A stretch of DNA of 64,000 nt, from NCBI RefSeq assembly GCF_034931125.1, contig NZ_JAYGHM010000029.1, positions 30,956 through 94,955 on the forward strand, written 5' to 3'. The notes under the pieces were generated by a model. That model was given only the letters and a program-made list of their open reading frames with translations. It searched no databases and was not told the DNA's origin. This document shows positions 53,777-63,003 of the stretch, one piece after another. This stretch comes from Rivularia sp034931125. Its GTDB lineage: Bacteria; Cyanobacteriota; Cyanobacteriia; Cyanobacteriales; Nostocaceae. Each line of letters begins with the position of its first letter. Positions within the stretch are counted from its first letter, which is position 1. A program made the position numbers and the translations under genes.

Positions 53777-54223
53777 CTAAGGTGCTAACCAATTAAAAGG
53801 AGGTAGGGGAATATTGCGTAAAACCCAGTATGCGAAAACAACTTTTAAAAACAACCAAATCAAAGCAGGTTTGACATAAACTTGAGGAATTTTTTGACCC
53901 AAAATAACTGGTGAAGTGTACGAAATAAAAGAATAAATTAAATATGGTGTAGCTAATACCATCAACGGATTCAAATCTAAAGCTGCTAAAAAATGCCCGT
54001 GAAGTAATTGGTGTATGGCTCGTAAACTACCACAACCGGGACAATATAAACCTGTAAGCGCTCTAAATGGGCTGGAAGGATATAGTTGAGAACCAGCAGG
54101 ATTAAAATAATATAAAATAATTGCTGCTAAAACAATGATGCTGCTTAAGATTGCAACCTTAAACGTTTTTACCGAGATAGGTAAAGATTGGCGGCGAGAC
54201 TGTGGTATATAATTCATATTCAT
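53777..54223 (-). CDS. DUF2752 membrane protein
   Basis: The 148-aa protein has a signature LTGLYCPGCGSLRAIHQLLH (about residues 57-76), typical of DUF2752, plus three hydrophobic segments (about 24-42, 82-103 and 122-139). Function is unknown; the CPxCG cysteines may bind metal. It is 59 bp downstream of the CD225-type gene, a neighbour pairing I have seen with this family. The N-terminus MNMNYIPQSRRQSLPISVKT is basic, giving an inside-in orientation. Confidence 0.88.
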   Translation of the reverse strand: MNMNYIPQSRRQSLPISVKTFKVAILSSIIVLAAIILYYFNPAGSQLYPSSPFRALTGLYCPGCGSLRAIHQLLHGHFLAALDLNPLMVLATPYLIYSFISYTSPVILGQKIPQVYVKPALIWLFLKVVFAYWVLRNIPLPPFNWLAP

Positions 54224-54282
54224 AGGGAGTTTCTATTGGTTTAAAGAAAGCGATCGTTTTATTAAGAGCTAAATTTTACTTA

Positions 54283-54537
54283 TTATTGGTTTGTTGAAAC
54301 TCCTATAATTATTAGGATTACATACAGTATTATAAAAGCCAGTCCTGAACCAAAGGAAACCCAAGTCCATAATTTTGCAGATTTCGATGAACTAAGCGCA
54401 CCTTCATAATCTCCTGCTGCCAATTTTGAATTTACTTGTGCAGCGTAGACTATGGCTACAATTCCAAAAGGTAGACAGCAGAAAATGGTACTTAAGATTG
54501 CTTGCGGTAGGTAATTTGGTACGTTTTGAGATTGCAT
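54283..54537 (-). CDS. CD225/dispanin-type small membrane protein
   Basis: The 84-aa protein reads PNYLPQAILSTIFCCLPFGI, then AIVYAAQVNSKLAAGDYEGA and a second helix WVSFGSGLAFIILYVILII. This matches the CD225/dispanin domain, with two membrane segments and the conserved YAAQVxxK, GDxxGA and A(L/K)xW motifs. Eukaryotic relatives (IFITM) affect membrane fusion; the bacterial role is unknown. It lies just upstream of the DUF2752 gene, same strand, likely co-transcribed. Confidence 0.9.
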   Translation of the reverse strand: MQSQNVPNYLPQAILSTIFCCLPFGIVAIVYAAQVNSKLAAGDYEGALSSSKSAKLWTWVSFGSGLAFIILYVILIIIGVSTNQ

Positions 54538-55226
54538 TAAAGCATCCTTGAAATAAAGTTAATCACTTTTTTGTGCTGTTTTTTAGAAAAATACTTCGAT
54601 AAGTAAATTATCAAAGCAATTTTTGAAAAATATATGGTAGTAGGAGCGTCTTGCTCCCTAGAAACGAATAGCGATCTTTTCGGTTTGTCCTTCTCCTTCG
54701 GAAACACACTAAGCGTTCACTGGAGGTGCGGCTAACGCACTACAATATTAAACATTTGAGATTCAAGTTAAAACTATTTTAAGTTCCTAATTTCAACTAT
54801 GGAAATCATGAAAATGATTTAACCATTTAGGCTTAAGATAACAGAACTCTTCTAAGTCGCAAATACTGCTTCATAAAAATCAATACTCAGTATAATATAT
54901 TTACCTGCTTTCGTTGGAATGAAACATACAGGATCATTTACAAAATTACTTTCTAAAGACTTATAAGAACTATTTCATTAATACAACTGTATTAAAATAT
55001 TCTATGAAAAGTTATTCTCAAATGCCAATTACAAATACAGGACTTACGATATTGTCACACACCCTACAATAACAATTGTGCCAGTTGCGTAAGTCCTATT
55101 AATAAGAGATATGAGTATTTTAGATGCAGACTAAAAGTATTAGATACAAAGATGTAGAGACTTTGCAGTTGCAAAGTCTAAACTATATTTAATTAAGTAG
55201 AATTACCCCGTTTCTTTCCTCGTTAC
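54538..55226. other. 689-bp spacer with repeats
   Basis: It holds an AGGAGCGTCTTGCTCCCTAG hairpin at 54645-54665, GAACGCTTAGT-like and GCACTACAATATT fragments to 54750, and a complete 59-bp family-1 element at 55039-55097. No gene was seen. It should carry the promoter of the CD225 gene. Confidence 0.55.
55039..55097. repeat. Minimal MITE-like element, family 1 (copy D)
   Basis: This short form of 59 bp starts AGGACTTACG and ends CGTAAGTCCT, a perfect 10-bp terminal inverted repeat. Inside are CACACACCCTACAATAACAA and GTGCCAG. It shares its ends and TTGTAGGGTG (reverse) with the longer copies, so it looks like a deletion derivative. Confidence 0.8.
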
Positions 55227-55346
55227 TTATTCATCTTTTTTCTTTTTGTCCCAGACTTTTACTTCGTAATGTTCATCGGGCTTTTTTTCTCTTTTAGGAG
55301 AAGTAATGAGTAGAAATATTAAGAGAATCAACAAAGCACCTTCCAT
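55227..55346 (-). CDS. Small membrane protein, 39 aa
   Basis: The minus frame encodes MEGALLILLIFLLITSPKRE followed by KKPDEHYEVKVWDKKKKDE. An N-terminal hydrophobic helix of about 13 residues precedes a strongly charged tail, so it is probably a single-pass thylakoid or plasma membrane peptide. A perfect ribosome site, AAGGAGG, lies 7 nt upstream of the ATG, which with the composition makes it a credible gene. I do not recognise the family. It is isolated between long non-coding stretches. Confidence 0.75.
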   Translation of the reverse strand: MEGALLILLIFLLITSPKREKKPDEHYEVKVWDKKKKDE

Positions 55347-56283
55347 ACGAAAACCTCCTTTAAGATATTGGGTTTCTTCGTATCCGTAGCCTATGCAATT
55401 AACATCAAATCCTCAGTTAAAGTTTCCGGAATTGTGTTGCCGTTCATCTAGGGAACCGAAAATCATATACCTTATCTTGTTTATATGCTAAACATCTGGT
55501 ATTAATTTTACACTCTGTCTTAAGAGCTATTTTATCAAAAGATACATTAAATTTAGGTTAATTAGAATACTTATTGAACTTAAAAATAATTGATTTAATT
55601 TACTCTGTAAAATATAAAATATTGGTTTTTGTAAATTAAAAATCTTAAACATAATGCTTAGAAAATTTAATTTGATTACAAAATAACGATCAGTATAAAT
55701 CGTAAATAATAAGTCCTACGATTAGATTATGCCAAAATAAAAATCGAGATACGGATGAATACTAAATTTATATTCCGTATAAGTTCATAGTAATTAAATA
55801 GTCGTATAGTAGGGAGTACAGAGTAGGGGAAAAGAACGACTTCCGTAAATAAATGTAAAATTACTCAAATTTTTTTGGCTTTACCTTACAAGTTCATGTT
55901 AAATTAACAGCTTGGAAAAGCAAATAAGGAATAAAATAAAGTAATAGTAATGAAAAACCATATTAATCAATAATCATACTTTTATAGCCGATTTCATTTG
56001 AGTATCGTTATAAGGGAGCAGGAAGTAGGGGAATGTACCTCATTTATTTGCAAACTGCTGAATATAATTTTTTTTGACATCATTTGTATGACACTAGCGA
56101 GCGAGACGCATCTCCTTACGGACACGCTCCGCTACCGCACTACAATATTTTCACGTTTATATCTTACGGACACGCCCTCGCCGCACTGCGTGAACGCTAA
56201 CACATTATATAATTTAGCTGTACATCAGCTTAAAATACAAATTATCAACTCCTAACTCCTAACTCCTAACTTATATAAAACCT
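55347..56283. other. 937-bp intergenic region with dispersed repeats
   Basis: AT-rich DNA is followed by an AGCGAGCGAGACGC family element at 56094-56200 (GACGCATCTCCTTACGGACA, then CCGCACTACAATATT). A CTAACTC heptamer array follows at 56248-56271, about 12 bp before the PuuE-like start. No gene was found. An AGTAGGGAGTACAGAGTAGG stretch near 55810 resembles 36810. Confidence 0.6.
56094..56200. repeat. AGCGAGCGAGACGC dispersed repeat
   Basis: It contains TAGCGAGCGAGACGCATCTC and CCTTACGGACACGCTCCGCT, then CGCACTACAATATT. A second ACGGACACGCCCTC follows. The element belongs to the family flanking the gaps at 22105 and 60002. Confidence 0.7.
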
Positions 56284-57138
56284 ATGCTTCCTCCATCTTT
56301 TCAACCAATTTCACAACGTCCAAATTTAAATTTGCCTAATAATGCTAGAGTCGCGGTGTGGGTAGTAATGAATGTTGAACATTTCACCTTTGGTAAAATA
56401 GGAACGGCAATTCAACCTCATTTAAATAGTTATCCAGAGATAGCTAACTATGGTTGGAGAGATTATGGAAATAGAGTTGGTATTTGGCGTTTATTTGATT
56501 TATTTGCAGAATTGGAAATTCCCGTAACCGCAGCAGTAAACGGTGAAATTTATACGCTATATCCAGAAATAATGGAAGCTATAGTTTCTCATAACTGGGA
56601 AATAATGGCACATGGAATTAATAACTCTACTGGTCATAGTGGCATGGATAGAGAAGCAGAAATAGATACTATAAACAAAACTTTAACATTACTCAAACAA
56701 GCCACTGGTAAAACACCAAAAGGCTGGTTAACGCCGGGATTTTCGATTACAGAATCAACATTTGAATTATTACATTCAGCGGGAATTGTTTATACTGCCG
56801 ATTGGGTAAATGACGACCAGCCGTATTGGTATCCACTTCCAGATGGTCGTTTATTAGCTATACCTTATACTATAGAAGCCAACGATATCACTTTATGTTT
56901 GAGCAACCGTTTTTCCGGTGCAGAATTTGCGAAAGCTATAGAAGACCAATTTTATCAATTGTGGCAAGAAGGAGAATCGCGATCGCGAATAATGGCAATT
57001 GGTTTACATCCTTTTATAGTCGGTCAACCATTGCGGTTAAAATATTTAAAAGAATGTTTAATGAATATAAAAAATCAACCCGATACCTGGATCACAACGG
57101 GAGAAGGGATATACGAATCAGTTATCAGTCAGCAGTGA
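56284..57138 (+). CDS. PuuE-like polysaccharide-deacetylase-family hydrolase (allantoinase-like)
   Basis: The 284-aa protein has the NodB-like fold. It has WRDYGNRVGIWRLFDLFAEL, then VTAAVNGEIYTLYPEIMEAI, the metal-site motif region NWEIMAHGINNSTGHSGMDR and GWLTPGFSITESTFELLHSA. Details (HGINN, GWLTPG, VNDDQPYW) resemble PuuE-type allantoinases/ureide amidohydrolases rather than polysaccharide deacetylases. It would open the ring of allantoin. It is immediately followed by an AllA-like gene. Context plus the two matches suggests ureide catabolism, but the catalytic assignment is inference. Confidence 0.8.
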   Translation: MLPPSFQPISQRPNLNLPNNARVAVWVVMNVEHFTFGKIGTAIQPHLNSYPEIANYGWRDYGNRVGIWRLFDLFAELEIPVTAAVNGEIYTLYPEIMEAIVSHNWEIMAHGINNSTGHSGMDREAEIDTINKTLTLLKQATGKTPKGWLTPGFSITESTFELLHSAGIVYTADWVNDDQPYWYPLPDGRLLAIPYTIEANDITLCLSNRFSGAEFAKAIEDQFYQLWQEGESRSRIMAIGLHPFIVGQPLRLKYLKECLMNIKNQPDTWITTGEGIYESVISQQ

Positions 57139-57267
57139 GCAGTTAAGAGTTAACAGTTATCAATTTTATCATTCTCACATACCTGATAATACTAAAAACA
57201 ATTTCAATCCAAAATCCATTGACGCACAAGCGTCTTCTCGTAGAGTAATCCAAAATCTAAAATTCAT

Positions 57268-57840
57268 ATGGCTTCTCAAACCAAAATAACAATTCCTGTA
57301 ATCGATGCTGATGCGGAAAATATTAAACCTTACGGACATTTGTTAGGTGATGATGTCAGTAAACCAGGATTAGGAATACCTTTTTATCAAGGAAGAGTAT
57401 TAGAAGGTGAAAATATAGACTTTTCCTATCGGGGAAATGCAACTTTTAGAACTGCAAAAATCATGCCAGGTTATCCTACAATAACTTGGTTAGAACGTCA
57501 TATGTACATGACACAAATGTTTATCGGTTTGGGGCAAGCACCATTTATTATGGTATTATCACCACCAAATCATCAAAACAATCAAGATTTACCCGATTTG
57601 TCGCAAGTAAAAGCGCTACGTTTTCCTGCTGGACACGGACTTTTATTGTATCTTGGTACTTGGCATGATTTTCCTATAGCTTGCGATCGACCTGTGGTTA
57701 TTCTCACAGCAAATTCAGATGAAGTAGTTACAGCTTTAACTCAAATGAAAGAACCAGGAGAGATGAATCAAGGTGATGTTTATAAGATTTCTCTTCCTAA
57801 AAGATTGGGCTGTGAAATTGAATTAGAGGTAGATGTTTGA
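57268..57840 (+). CDS. Ureidoglycolate lyase (AllA)-like protein
   Basis: The 190-aa protein has the AllA cupin pattern: VIDADAENIKPYGHLLGDDV, TWLERHMYMTQMFIGLGQAP and a C-terminal LYLGTWHDFPIACDRPVVIL. AllA splits ureidoglycolate to glyoxylate and urea, a step in purine/allantoin use. The upstream PuuE-like gene ends 130 bp before it, same strand. Together they could form a two-gene purine-salvage module, although allantoicase is not visible here. Length (about 190 vs 160-180 in E. coli) is near normal. Confidence 0.8.
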   Translation: MASQTKITIPVIDADAENIKPYGHLLGDDVSKPGLGIPFYQGRVLEGENIDFSYRGNATFRTAKIMPGYPTITWLERHMYMTQMFIGLGQAPFIMVLSPPNHQNNQDLPDLSQVKALRFPAGHGLLLYLGTWHDFPIACDRPVVILTANSDEVVTALTQMKEPGEMNQGDVYKISLPKRLGCEIELEVDV

Positions 57841-58340
57841 TCGATTCTCCGTTTGATTAGACTAGATAGTTTACCTGTATTTGAAAGTGGAGAATTATTC
57901 TTAATCTGCTTTAACTCCTGTGATGTTTTAAAAAATATTTTTAAACGCAGAGGAAAGCAAAGGTAAACGCGGAGTTACGCTAGAAGCCCGAATATCTTGC
58001 ATTAAATAGATACCGTTGAGACGTAATGCATTAAAAATTATTTGTTGACTGGTCGATGGTGGTAATTTAGCTTAAGTATCAAAAAGTTGAGTCCGATGTC
58101 CGATGGAAATCATGATGGCGATTCCTTCGGTGAGCTTCGCTTAACGCACCATTATTTAAAATACTAAGCATTCTTTCTACAAATGCTTCGGCTTTATTTT
58201 GGTCTTGTGACAATTGCGACCATTCCTGACACTATTACTTTAGAACAGTTATATTCTAATACTTTTAGCAGATTAATCATCTTGGATAAAGAATTAATCT
58301 TAGAAGAGTAAGTATAAGTAATGCAGGAGAACTAATTAAA
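57841..58340. other. 500-bp intergenic region, possible gene fragment
   Basis: The minus-strand segment 57960-58075 reads AKLPPSTSQQIIFNALRLNG then IYLMQDIRASS, a fragment without a start that may be a decayed gene. CGGACACGC-type repeat fragments occur near 58130. No complete gene. Confidence 0.4.
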
Positions 58341-58502
58341 ATGGGCTATCAAACAACATTAGGATGGTCGCTGTTAAGTTCTGGAATGACTACGCTTTTG
58401 CTGAAAGTTCTCCCTGGTGATTCTCTATGGTGGGGAGTCGCTCTTTTAGTAGGTGGAATTGCTACCCTTTTTATACGCAAAAGCGTTATAGAACAAAAGT
58501 AA
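58341..58502 (+). CDS. Small hydrophobic protein, 53 aa
   Basis: The frame encodes MGYQTTLGWSLLSSGMTTLL, then LKVLPGDSLWWGVALLVGGI and ATLFIRKSVIEQK. Two short hydrophobic stretches (about 7-24 and 29-45) and a basic end suggest a small two-helix or hairpin membrane protein. A GGAG ribosome site precedes the ATG by about 12 nt. No recognised family. It lies between the AllA-like gene and the SDR gene. Confidence 0.65.
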   Translation: MGYQTTLGWSLLSSGMTTLLLKVLPGDSLWWGVALLVGGIATLFIRKSVIEQK

Positions 58503-58589
58503 ATTGTAAATTATTGATAACGCAGCCACGAGGATTTTAAACTCTAAAGTTGAGAGTAAGCTTTATAACTTTTTTCCAAAAATTCAGGG

Positions 58590-58610
58590 AGACGTTGCAA
58601 TGCAACGTCT
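58590..58610 (-). terminator. Palindrome, possible SDR terminator
   Basis: AGACGTTGC / GCAACGTCT with loop AAT lies 10 bp beyond the SDR stop. The T-run after it on the minus strand is weak (TTTTT 10 nt further on). The same palindrome with a good T-run is at 60641-60667. Confidence 0.4.
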
Positions 58611-58619
58611 CTACACAAA

Positions 58620-59438
58620 CTACCAACTATTAACCCAGCGTTGATAATACTGCTGTATTTTCGGAGCTTTGGTCTGAGGTGATGCAAGTTTTAACACCGT
58701 CTCTAACAACCAAGGTGCTAAACGTTGACACCATATTGCTAAATGACTTTGCCAACCAACTAAAATTTCTGATGAGTCTCTTTGCAATCCTTTGACGAAT
58801 GCTTGCGCTACTTTTTCCGGTGTCATGGGGATCACTCCACGGTATAGTTGCAAGTCTCGCACCATGTCGGTAGCTGTCAAAGTTGGTAACAATGAAACTA
58901 CTTTGATGTTATAAGGTGCGAGTTCTCGACGCAAAGCTTCGGTAAATCCCAAGATTGCAAACTTAGTCGCGGAATAAGTTGCCATTGTTGGAGCTGCAAT
59001 TTTACCCATCAAACTTGATACGTTAACAATAGTCCCTTGTCTTTGCTTTACCATCCGTCGTGCGACCATGTGAGTCATGGTGTATGTTCCCAGCAAATTC
59101 AAAGATAATTCTTCCTGCACTTGAGGTAATTTAGTTTGCAAAAATGAGTTTTGGTGAGCTACCCCAGCACAGTTAACTAATATATCCATTGGACCATAAC
59201 TTTGCCAAAGTTGAGCAACCGCAACGTTTACAAACACTGGCTTTGTCAAATCCAACGGCATAATTACCGCTTCTACATTCATTGCTTCCACAAGTTTGGC
59301 AACTTCGGCTAGCTTATCTCGCGAACGAGCAACCAATATCAACCGTTTTGCTTTTTGTTGCGCTAATGAGAGCGCGATCGCACGTCCAATACCACGGGAA
59401 GCTCCGGTAATTAGTACTGTTTTGCCTTGGATATTCAT
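58620..59438 (-). CDS. Short-chain dehydrogenase/reductase (SDR family)
   Basis: The 272-aa protein has the nucleotide-binding VLITGASRGIGRAIALSLAQ (8-27), DILVNCAGVAHQNSF and the catalytic VNVSSLMGKIAAPTMATYSA then TKFAILGF (Ser, Tyr-x3-Lys). It oxidises or reduces an alcohol/ketone with NAD(P). The C-terminal extension with WQSHLAIWCQRLAPWLLETV is hydrophobic and may touch membranes. Substrate is unknown; relatives include ketoreductases in lipid metabolism. A single gene, with the spacer beyond it empty. Confidence 0.9.
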   Translation of the reverse strand: MNIQGKTVLITGASRGIGRAIALSLAQQKAKRLILVARSRDKLAEVAKLVEAMNVEAVIMPLDLTKPVFVNVAVAQLWQSYGPMDILVNCAGVAHQNSFLQTKLPQVQEELSLNLLGTYTMTHMVARRMVKQRQGTIVNVSSLMGKIAAPTMATYSATKFAILGFTEALRRELAPYNIKVVSLLPTLTATDMVRDLQLYRGVIPMTPEKVAQAFVKGLQRDSSEILVGWQSHLAIWCQRLAPWLLETVLKLASPQTKAPKIQQYYQRWVNSW

Positions 59439-60001
59439 TTTTTTCCTCCATACTTCAAGTATTAGTGCAATATTGCTTTTTGCCGGTATATTTACCCGGA
59501 ATCTACATCGATATCGACAATAAGTAATAGAAATGTATTCACAGCAATAGGAACAAGCTGTTTATGGTTTATTTTTCTAGCCTAATCAAAATATTTGCAA
59601 TAATGGTCAGATTTCTCTGTGTTACGGTTCCCCGACCAATATTCTTTTACAATCCTCAGTTGCAGATATCGTCAGTAAGTTGCATATCCCCCCGACACGA
59701 ATTTATATCATCGTCGTCATGCATCACACTCTAACAATTAAATCAACCTTGTGCAACAAACTTTAATAAGAATTTCTTAATATTACTTTACACAAAGTAT
59801 ATATGAATAATCATTTTTTAGATAAGTTTTGTTTAATAGTGGTTGGCAAATGTTTGCGATCCCCAATAATGCAGATATTTTAGTTACATAATATACCGTT
59901 TAAATGACTACATTAATCATCATGGGTGATGATAAGTTGTTACGTATTTAATTTGTATAAGACTAGCGAGCAAGATGCATGTCCGTAAGGACATGCTTTT
60001 A
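59439..60001. other. Intergenic region ending in the AGCGAGC repeat
   Basis: AT-rich spacer with no gene. Its right end (59963-60001) carries ACTAGCGAGCAAGATGCATG and TCCGTAAGGACATGC, a copy of the gap-flanking repeat, then N. Confidence 0.55.
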
Positions 60002-60520
60002 NNNNNNNNNNNNNNNNNNNNNNNNNNNNNNNNNNNNNNNNNNNNNNNNNNNNNNNNNNNNNNNNNNNNNNNNNNNNNNNNNNNNNNNNNNNNNNNNNNN
60101 NNNNNNNNNNNNNNNNNNNNNNNNNNNNNNNNNNNNNNNNNNNNNNNNNNNNNNNNNNNNNNNNNNNNNNNNNNNNNNNNNNNNNNNNNNNNNNNNNNNN
60201 NNNNNNNNNNNNNNNNNNNNNNNNNNNNNNNNNNNNNNNNNNNNNNNNNNNNNNNNNNNNNNNNNNNNNNNNNNNNNNNNNNNNNNNNNNNNNNNNNNNN
60301 NNNNNNNNNNNNNNNNNNNNNNNNNNNNNNNNNNNNNNNNNNNNNNNNNNNNNNNNNNNNNNNNNNNNNNNNNNNNNNNNNNNNNNNNNNNNNNNNNNNN
60401 NNNNNNNNNNNNNNNNNNNNNNNNNNNNNNNNNNNNNNNNNNNNNNNNNNNNNNNNNNNNNNNNNNNNNNNNNNNNNNNNNNNNNNNNNNNNNNNNNNNN
60501 NNNNNNNNNNNNNNNNNNNN
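60002..60520. other. Assembly gap (519 N)
   Basis: The left flank matches the repeat right of the gap at 22105-22500 and the right flank (GAGACGCTCGCACTACC then CTCATAACTTATATGG, 60521-60560) matches its left flank. This is a repeat-driven gap; the true content is unknown. Confidence 0.95.
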
Positions 60521-60640
60521 GAGACGCTCGCACTACCATGACCCCTCATAACTTATATGGTCGAGTAATAGTTCTCGTCTTTTAAATGAGAAGTGACGGG
60601 GATCTAACACTATGCTACGGGGATCTATGCAAAACCATAA

Positions 60641-60667
60641 TTAAAAAGACGTTGCAGTGCAACGTCT
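60641..60667 (-). terminator. Rho-independent terminator (after the first PRC-barrel gene)
   Basis: The minus-strand stem AGACGTTGC / GCAACGTCT (loop ACT) is followed by TTTTTAATT, 32 bp beyond the stop of the PRC/DUF2382 gene. Confidence 0.75.
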
Positions 60668-60698
60668 CTACATTATGATTAGAATATAATTACTTTTT

Positions 60699-61574
60699 TT
60701 ATGCTTTAGAAGTACGGTTGAACCATTCTTGATATTTCTGCTGTTTTTCTTCGTCTTCCACAAGAATAGAAACTCGTACCTTTTTGCATCCGTGATTTTT
60801 CTCTAATTGGATAGCGTTAAGAATTAAAGAAGCAACTTTAGGTGAGTCAAATTCCGCAGTGACGGTTAAACCACCTTCAAAATTGCTACCGATTAAATTT
60901 GCTCCAGGTGTCAACTCGTCGTGAGAAATTTCTTCTTCACCCAAATCGATTTCTGCAAGCCTTTTAGGTTCAATACCCGGTTCTTCGATAATCAGTTTTT
61001 CACGTCGAACGGGGATTTGGATCATCCGAGTTTCTATTTCTTTACGGATAATAACTTCGCCAATTTTACGTTTGCTACGTTCAACAACTAGCCTTTCCCC
61101 TAACAAACGAATTATATCTTCTTCAGCTTCCACAAATTGCGATTGCGTTAGGCGATCGGCTTCAGGATTTTCTATAGTAGCGGAATGTTCTTTATAGTCA
61201 ATAGGTTGCTGAGAATTTAGATTATCTGTCATGTTATTTACTTGATTTTTCCTTTCTATATATTCAGGTAACTGCGTTAATTGTGATTCGTCAATATGCA
61301 AAAAAACACGTTGAATCTTCGGTTCAATTTTGCGGACTAATTTTCCATTCAATAGTAAAAGGTTAGTCTGATGATTTTGAGATGTTTTTTCAATGACAAA
61401 ATTAAGTTGACGATTAGGATTAACCATTAAATCTTTAACTTTGCCTATAAACCTACCTTGTTGATCGACCACATCAAAGTTTTTAACTTTACTTCTGAGC
61501 TTCTCAAGTAAATCAACTACTTTGCTGGATTTTTGATTAGAATCATTCTTATTATCGGTTATTTGATTATTCAT
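60699..61574 (-). CDS. PRC-barrel and DUF2382 protein (divergent paralogue)
   Basis: The 291-aa protein has an N-terminal PRC-barrel (FDVVDQQGRFIGKVKDLMVN, about 34-53) and a C-terminal DUF2382 domain (VVERSKRKIGEVIIRKEIET, then VRREKLIIEE). Such proteins resemble YsnF/AvaK-type stress proteins. It is more divergent than its two neighbours and has an extra C-terminal end (VRVSILVEDEEKQQKYQEWF). It is the last of three tandem paralogues, all on the minus strand. Function unknown; a structural or stress role is likely. Confidence 0.85.
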   Translation of the reverse strand: MNNQITDNKNDSNQKSSKVVDLLEKLRSKVKNFDVVDQQGRFIGKVKDLMVNPNRQLNFVIEKTSQNHQTNLLLLNGKLVRKIEPKIQRVFLHIDESQLTQLPEYIERKNQVNNMTDNLNSQQPIDYKEHSATIENPEADRLTQSQFVEAEEDIIRLLGERLVVERSKRKIGEVIIRKEIETRMIQIPVRREKLIIEEPGIEPKRLAEIDLGEEEISHDELTPGANLIGSNFEGGLTVTAEFDSPKVASLILNAIQLEKNHGCKKVRVSILVEDEEKQQKYQEWFNRTSKA

Positions 61575-61755
61575 ATTTACACTGTTTTTTAATAACTATT
61601 CTTAAATTTAGCATTTTTATAATAATTATTGATTTTTTTATTCTTTTCTTTGATTCTTGCTCTCTATTCCCGGTACCCTAATATTAAAAATTAGCTATTA
61701 GCTACTAACTAAGAGCTAATAACTAATAACTAATAAACATTTCAGACATCAGAAA

Positions 61756-62652
61756 TTAACGTCTGTCAGTAGGTAAATTTCCAGAATCAATATCTAATTC
61801 TTCACGACGAATTGTTTCTTGAGCTTCAACAGTTTCGTGGTCTACTTCTTTTCTGACTCTAACTTCTTCGCGAACGAATGCTTCTTTTTTGATATCAGCA
61901 TTTTCTTCATAAATATCCATGTGAGCGACTTCACCTTCATTAAAAGTAGCTTCACCAGGAGCAACTGCTCTACCTGCATCTTGCGGAGTTACTCGCTCAA
62001 CTACTACACGCTCTTTGTCAACTGGTACAGAAACTCGCGCAGTTTCGGTTTCAACGTGTTTACCAATTGCTACTTCTCCAGATTTACGACGCTGTTTGTT
62101 AGCAACTAAACGCTCTTCATAAAGTTTGATGTTTTGATGGTCTGTATCGTTCATATTGTACAGAGCAGGTTCGCGATCGTATTTATAAGTATCGCGTGTG
62201 TGAGCTACTGGTGCTGGTGTTGCTGCTGTTGCTGCATTATATACTGGTGCATCGAGGGGAGCAGAATCTTCGAGAGCCGCAGATGTTTCTACAGGTTGAG
62301 TACGATATACACCGCGTACATTTTCTTCATAATCGTAATCTAATACTTGGTTTTCATCGTATTCGGGTAAGTTTTCAGCTTGCTCCCTGGTCATACCAAC
62401 AGCGTAAACGCGGCTAGTATTGTAATCAATGCGAGTACGTCCAACTGGCATTAATACTTTCTTACCAAAAATCCAGAAACCTAAGTCAACTACCAAATAA
62501 CGAAAACGACCTTCTTCATCTACCAAAATATCGCTAACGCTACCAACTTTGTCATCGCTTCCGTCAGCGTAGACGCTCATGTCTTTAATGTCTTGACCCT
62601 GGAAGACATCGCGATAATCGGGATCGAAATCGCTAACTTTGTGAAGAACCAT
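61756..62652 (-). CDS. PRC-barrel and DUF2382 protein
   Basis: The 298-aa protein has an N-terminal PRC-barrel (FDPDYRDVFQGQDIKDMSVY, KVGSVSDILVDEEGRFRYLV) and a DUF2382 tail (KLYEERLVANKQRRKSGEVA, DKERVVVERVTPQDAGRAV, VREEVRVRKEVDHETVEAQE). It closely resembles the paralogue at 63004-63849, so the pair arose by recent duplication. Family members are induced by salt, desiccation or other stress in cyanobacteria. No signal peptide or membrane helix. Its 3' end lies about 180 bp upstream of the next gene start. Confidence 0.9.
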   Translation of the reverse strand: MVLHKVSDFDPDYRDVFQGQDIKDMSVYADGSDDKVGSVSDILVDEEGRFRYLVVDLGFWIFGKKVLMPVGRTRIDYNTSRVYAVGMTREQAENLPEYDENQVLDYDYEENVRGVYRTQPVETSAALEDSAPLDAPVYNAATAATPAPVAHTRDTYKYDREPALYNMNDTDHQNIKLYEERLVANKQRRKSGEVAIGKHVETETARVSVPVDKERVVVERVTPQDAGRAVAPGEATFNEGEVAHMDIYEENADIKKEAFVREEVRVRKEVDHETVEAQETIRREELDIDSGNLPTDRR

Positions 62653-63003
62653 ATATTTTTTTCTCCTATTGTTTTTTCATCGTTACTAACAACAATAGAA
62701 AAAAATATTTTGATATTCATCTTCCCCGCGACTGACTTAAAGTTTATGACAAACAATCATAAGTCGTATATTAATGTGTTTGCGATCGCGAAGGAGTTCT
62801 CTAAGTTCATTTTGATGGTGAAATACAATTATTTGTGCGGTCTTAAATGGTCTTAAATTTAGTTTTTTGATAAGAAACGAAAAATTATTATCTAGGTGTT
62901 TAATAAAAAAAACACTCTAAAGATAGACATTAGTATCTACCTTCAGAGCGTTTTGTTGTAAAACGAATTATTCTTTACAAAATATTAAAATCTGAATTCA
63001 CGA
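62653..63003. other. Intergenic region between PRC-barrel paralogues
   Basis: This 351-bp spacer contains a HIP1 site (GCGATCGC near 62783) and the terminator at 62905-62955. No gene; a promoter for the downstream gene should lie here. Confidence 0.5.
62905..62955 (-). terminator. Strong rho-independent terminator
   Basis: The minus-strand arms AACGCTCTGAAGGTAGAT and GTCTATCTTTAGAGTGTT pair over about 18 bp and are followed by an 8-T run, about 50 bp beyond the stop of the right-most PRC gene. Confidence 0.85.

Noticed and set aside
55998..56255. 85-codon frame upstream of the PuuE-like gene
   Set aside because: It runs over the AGCGAGCGAGACGC repeat and lacks a ribosome site and family features.
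57960..58075. Minus-strand fragment AKLPPSTSQQIIFNALRLNG
   Set aside because: It reads like coding sequence but has no start and an in-frame stop just upstream; too short to name, noted only as a possible relic.
59920..60551. Open frames across the 60-kb gap
   Set aside because: Artefacts of the N run flanked by repeats.
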